Below are positions 59,448 to 64,000 of a DNA stretch of 64,000 bases, piece after piece. The DNA is from Pogostemon cablin (Eukaryota; Streptophyta; Magnoliopsida; Lamiales; Lamiaceae), in NCBI GenBank assembly GCA_023678885.1, contig CM043009.1, forward strand, positions 20,205,117-20,269,116, given 5' to 3'. Below the pieces are notes generated by a model. The model made no database searches. It was not told the origin of the DNA and saw only the letters and a list, made by a program, of their open reading frames with translations. Every line of letters starts with the position of its first letter. Position 1 is the first letter of the stretch. The position numbers and the translations under genes were made by a program.

Positions 59448-60353
59448 TGTAACAACAAATTTTGTATTTATTAAAATAATAAACACAAAATAAATTACAA
59501 TAATCCAAGATGGATTGAACTTGAGAATTGAGTAAACAGCTTCTATTTATCCTCTGATTCCTCTCTTGAGTTGATTTCTTGACTTTTTCAACTTTCGGAG
59601 CCGAATCTTCGGATGAAGCTTGTCCGATCTCTGGGTTGACTTGAAAAACGTTTGTCCGAAGGCATCGAGCCTTTGTTCGGATCACACGTTGACTTGAATA
59701 TTTATTGCGAAGAGCGTTGTTCAATTTGGTAGAATACCATTGACTTCATGAATATTACGGGACAAACTTGATAAACTTGACTTGAAGAAACGTTGAATTT
59801 GAGGGGCTCCGCACCTTGATCTCAAATTAAAGGACATTTCTAGATTGATCCTCGAAGAATAATTTGATCTTCTCCAAGATTCCAAATTTCTTCAGAGCTC
59901 TCCGGATTTTCAGGAGTCTCAGAATGTTTGGAATGAGGACTGAAGGTCCTTATTTATAGGTAAAGAAAATAACCACTTGAGAAATATTTTCTCCTTTGAA
60001 AGATATGTCGGACTTTAAGCCTGCTGGACTGGATACAGACCTATCTAATTTAATTAAACCCATAGAATTTAACCTGGGCCTAATTAATTTGATTAGGCAT
60101 GCTGGACTTGATTTGTTGGGCATGTTGACTTGAATCAGACCCACTTGACTTGAATTGAGCCAATATAACTTGCATTAAGCCCATTTGACTTGGATTTGGG
60201 CTCAAATAATTATATTAATTATCAATTATTTATTTATTTATTTTAGAAATTAATTTATTTAAATTCCTTAATAAATAAATATTTAATCAATATTTAATAT
60301 ATTTTCATTTGTATTTTTTATTTATTTAGGCAATAAAATTTTAATTACCTACA
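59448..60353 (-). mobile_element. Solo LTR, copy 2
   Basis: It is the same family as 43865-44789: TGTAACAACAAATTTTG..AATTACCTACA, sharing TCTATTTATCCTCTGATTCC and the minus-strand TATAAATA. AATGC follows the right end (60354-60358) and also occurs at 59440-59444, three bases before the left end, so a target duplication AATGC with a small terminal change is likely. Confidence 0.78.
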
Positions 60354-62326
60354 AATGCGTCATTGCATTTTGTTCACTGAAATTTGCTATTGAAGTGGAT
60401 AAAATGCAACAATTTTATTTCTTTGTGAAGTATCACTTTCTTGACCCATCAATCATCAATACTTGCTTGGCCCATTAATACTTGGCACCCCTAATAACAT
60501 GATTGGGCTCACAAGAAATTGTTGAGGCCCAATACCCAAATTTCATTCACAAAAAGTTCCAGAACATGATTTGAAACAAATCTGAAGAAGATTCAAACAT
60601 ATCCTACACATATTAAGCTTGCAAATCGCATGAAAATATGTCCAACATCATAGAAAACCTATCACAAAGAGAAATCCATATTCACAAAGGACTTATCCGT
60701 ATTAAATTTCACCACTATATAAGATGAGCTCCGGCCTCAATTCTCACATCAAAGTCTCGACTGATTCCACTACTTTTTTTCTGCAGACACTCCTTCAAAG
60801 GATTATCAAGATCGCAACATCAACACTTCACGCCACAGCTACAATAATTAACAGTGTAATCATCCTTCTTTTTCGACTTTTCCTTTTACTTTGTCTGCCT
60901 CTCTTTTCTTGTTATTTCTTTTCTGCATATATTTCTTTTTCCTTGTTTCTTTGCCTCTGCCAATGAACTTAATAACATGCTCGACCTCGCCATTCTTCCT
61001 TAAACCGTTAAGGAATTGATGGTGAGCCTCGTCCTCGCCCTTCTTCCTCTTCCGAGAGATCGTCAGTTTGAGAGTGCTTTATCACTGCTTTATCACTACG
61101 CTGTTCGTTCGATGCAATCCTCGACGAGGGATTGCGGCGGCGCTTCCAAAGACGGCTGCACGCCATCCTCGACGAGGGATCGGCAGCAGCTGTTCGCTGT
61201 AGGCTTGGGCTAGAAGGCGGCGGTGTGGTGATAGTGGTTGGAATATTGAGCATCAGCAAGAGCGGCGGATTTCAGCAACATCCTCGGCGTGCAACCTACT
61301 CCCAATAGGAGCAGCGCGCCATCCTCGACGAGGGATCGGCGGCGGCTGTTCGCTGCATTTGGCAAGGGGATGGCAATGCTCGGGGCACTGGTTATTCGCT
61401 GCACTCGGCGAGGGGACGGCGACGCGCACAAGGCGGCGCTTCCAACGGCGGCAGCACGCCATCCTCGACGAGGGATCGGCGGCTGAATCGCGATGGGAAG
61501 CTACAACTATTGGTGCTGGTGGTGCAGTGGATGTCGGCGACTGACGATTTGCGGTGGACCCAGTGGTGGTCTACGAACCGGAGAGGTAGTCGACGATGAA
61601 AGCGCAACAGTGTTGAGAAACTGGAGATTTCCGAAAGCAACAGCAATTTGATCTTTCGGCATCATGCGGCAGTCATGGGTGAGCGGTACACGAAGTATTG
61701 TGGCAGAAAGATAGCGGTCGCTGATGGCTCGGTTGAAGGCAAATCCTTCGAGGACTGAATGGCAATCTCCTACGGTGAGCGATGACAAGAACTCCGATTC
61801 GTGTTTCCAGCACCAATGCAGCTCAATTTTAGATGGTGGCGATGCTGACCGAGGGGCTAGCAGCAGATCCGACGTGAGGAACGGCAGTGACGATGTTGAC
61901 TTGCGACTGGAAGAAGAGTAACGCGATCAACATCTTTCTGAACGGAGAATCGACTATCTCTCTTACAGTTTTGACTCTGCCTATTTTCTGGAGAGAGAAA
62001 CAGCCCAATTAATTAATAACCCACGTGAATTCTGATGGAAGAGAAAAGGCAGTTTCATTTTCTTTCTAACTCACGCAATCTCTTTAAAAAAAATAATCCA
62101 TTCATTTTTTAACTTTGACTTTCAAAGGTGTATTGCTTTTACTTACTAGGCAATTTGGGCTTGCCAAAGATTTTAACCCACCATGGTTAATTTTGAATTC
62201 ATATGTTGGGCCTTCAACAACAAATTAATTCCGTAATTTTTTTTTCAATTAATCTGCCTCTCAATACAATATTTAATTAATGTTTTTGAACTTAAATAAT
62301 TAAACTCAAGAGCATAAATTAATTCC
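60354..62326. other. Unassigned region, possibly an LTR: GC-rich block with short repeats
   Basis: CTATATAAG at about 60715 looks like a plus-strand TATA box. 61080-61560 is GC-rich with four ATCCTCGACGAGGGAT copies (about 61117, 61165, 61320, 61461), three followed by CGGC(A/G)GC-type sequence. Overlapping short frames on both strands here are composition effects. The region lies where the 3' LTR of the minus-strand gypsy element at the right edge should be, but LTR ends could not be proven. Confidence 0.4.
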
Positions 62327-62908
62327 ACTGCCCCCTCGAACATTTGGTTGGCTTAATTTATAATTTTGAACTTAATAATTAATCAATCCCATATATTTAT
62401 TTTGGATCTTTTAATTAATTAAATTCATAAATTTAAATTAACTTGAATTTGATTTCTCCTTGCTGATATTATATGACAACATCGACCACTTCACTGCACT
62501 CTACCACCACAAACTTGATGCGAATAATCCGCATTATGACTGAACTTAGTAGAGTGCTAAGCTGCCTACGTACCCCTTCGCAGAGGATCAAGTCATTACG
62601 TAGTTCAAAGGGACATGTTTTGGTTTGAATGGGGGGTGCCGTACACAGTTTATACTCATGCGGGTCATGAGTGACTATTCTTTAACTACTTTAGACAAAG
62701 TAGGGTATTTAATACTTTAACCACTTAAAATACCTGAGTGGGATAAATTAACAGTTTAACCACGTATAATTGCTTTTGGTGGGTGTCGTACACAGTTTAT
62801 ACTCGTGTGGACCAGGAGTTCATCGTACACAGCTTATATTCATGCGGACCAAGAGTAATATGCAGTTTAAGCTCATGCGTCATGGAGGGTTCCTTGGGTT
62901 TGACTAGA
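62327..62908 (-). other. 3' noncoding part and possible polypurine tract of the right-edge gypsy element
   Basis: On the minus strand CGAGGGGGCAG (about 62328-62338) looks like a polypurine tract. 62560-62610 holds CTGCCTACGTACCCCTTCGC and ACGTAGTTC, words common in 3' parts of plant gypsy elements. Three copies of CACAGTTTATACTC(A/G)TG-like sequence lie at 62644, 62791 and 62828. No gene. Confidence 0.5.
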
Positions 62909-64000
62909 TTACGCGTAGTAGCGCTTCAGGAATTTGCCATTTATGTGGCCGATTCCTACACCATCTTCAGATATCAACTTGTATACACCATTTGTATATA
63001 TTTCCTTCACAACATGTGGGCCATCCCACTTGGGCAAGAACTTATTTCCAACTCGGTGAGTGATGGCAATAGGCCTCCTTACAGCAAGGACTATGTCTCC
63101 GACTTGAAAAGAACGTATCTTCACTTTTTTGTTAAACGTTCTAGAGAGGCGAGCTTGGTAGCACTCAAGTCTTTGTTGTGCTTCCAACCTCTTTTAATCA
63201 AGTGCCTCTAACTCTTCAAGACGCAGTCGTGCATTTTCTTCTTCAGTCAAACCTTCTTGAATAGTTATCCTCAAAGATGGAATTTACTTTTCAAGGGGCA
63301 CCACTGCTTCAACCCCATACACAAGAGAATACGGAGTAGCCTGAGTAGGCGTTCTATGAGTGGTTCGATAATAAATCCTTTCATGCCAGTCTCGCTTTGA
63401 CTTCGAGACTACCTTCTTCAACAGATTGCATAGCGTTTTGTTGAAGGCTTCCGCGAGCCCATTAGCTGCTGTATTGTACATAGAAGATTTCCTTTGCTTG
63501 AAGTCAAACTTCTCACAAAGTTTATCAATCAGAGAGTTGCTGAACGGTCTCCTATTATCGGTGATGATGTACCGAGGCACTCCATATCTGTATATGATGT
63601 TGATGCGGATGAAATCAGCAACATTTTCTTTCTTAACTTCTCTCAAGGGTACAACTTCCGCCCATTTGGAAAAGTAATCAGTGGCAGCCAGAATATAAAG
63701 ATGACCTCCAGAGGACTTTGTTAACGGCCCCACCACATCTAAGCCCCATGCATCAAATGGCCACGAAGAAACTGTTGGATGTAATAGTTCGGGAGGTTGA
63801 TGAATAAGATTTACATGAAACTGACATGGCTGACATCTTTGTGCATAGTCCATGAATTCCTTTACCATAGAAGGCCAGTAATATCCCATCCTCTTGATTC
63901 TGAAATGTAACTTGGGTCCAGACTGATGGGCGCCACATATTCCAGAATGAGCTTCCTCCATAGCTTGAAGAGCCTCTTCATTACTTAAGCATCTTAAGAG
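62909..64000 (-). pseudogene. Tat-lineage Ty3/gypsy integrase, C-terminal part, running off the window
   Basis: Read on the minus strand: zinc-binding CQPCQ, core WGLDVVGPL, YILAATDYFSKWAE, ITDNRRPF and NGLAEAFNK, then the C-terminal domain (FQVGDIVLAVRRPI, LPKWDGPHVVKEIY) ending at 62909. Asp, Asp and Glu of the catalytic triad are present, but the Gly usually after the second Asp-Asn is Arg. In-frame TAA codons lie at 63284-63286 and 63194-63196, and a few residues are missing before YRTTHRTPTQ. The wording is that of Tat/Ogre-type elements, not of the Athila elements to the left. RT and gag should lie beyond 64000. Confidence 0.9.

Noticed and set aside
61008..61921. Several overlapping frames on both strands in the GC-rich block
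   Set aside because: Frames overlap on all strands, encode repeats of the CCTCGACGAGG words and show no domain; explained by high GC and few stops.

Overview
This is a nuclear genomic window from a flowering plant, almost certainly a eudicot. It is AT-rich, its host genes have many short introns with GT..AG borders, and most of it is plant-type LTR retrotransposons (Athila, Tat, Ty1/copia), a hAT transposon and MITEs. The species cannot be named from the sequence alone. No rRNA, tRNA, CRISPR or bacterial operon was seen.

Layout. (1) 1-4869: the 3' two thirds of an ALWAYS EARLY (LIN9-type, DREAM/MuvB complex) gene, + strand, 12 visible exons. (2) 4870-10463: intergenic DNA with a 2.67-kb near-perfect palindrome (6239-8907) and an inverted LTR fragment. 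(3) 10464-32310: a nest of Athila-lineage Ty3/gypsy elements. Non-autonomous element A (5' LTR at 10464, 3' LTR cut at 30283) carries element B (12979-26900) inside its gag, with the target duplication GAGGA. B has degraded gag and pol plus an extra 3' ORF that appears to be spliced. Two further LTR fragments follow. (4) 34006-39110: a minus-strand Ty1/copia element with one LTR, a deletion through its protease region and several stops. (5) 39111-45379: MITEs, microsatellites and a solo LTR with target duplication AATAC. (6) 45380-55688: a copia gag fragment, then complete non-autonomous Athila-type element C (46107-52865), then a hAT transposase lacking its N-terminus. (7) 55979-57673: a two-exon minus-strand host gene of about 157 residues, tentatively cystatin-like. 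(8) 57800-64000: AT-rich spacer, a second copy of the solo-LTR family, a GC-rich block with short repeats, and the degraded integrase of a Tat-lineage gypsy element running off the end.

How the parts relate. Only the ALY gene and the small minus-strand gene look like intact host genes. A, B and C share the general LTR plan and a conserved 3' noncoding block. A and C also share a tRNA-Asp primer-binding site but lack pol, so they would need a partner element. B has pol but has lost its own primer-binding site, because a copy of 'LTR plus downstream host flank' replaced its 5' end.

The most interesting signal is a set of dense clusters of short inverted words able to form hairpins. In B the word is TTCGACC/GGTCGAA and it clusters in both LTRs, in the gag-pol linker and between pol and the last ORF. 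Elements A and C, and the LTR fragment at 31770, carry different words in the same position of U3.
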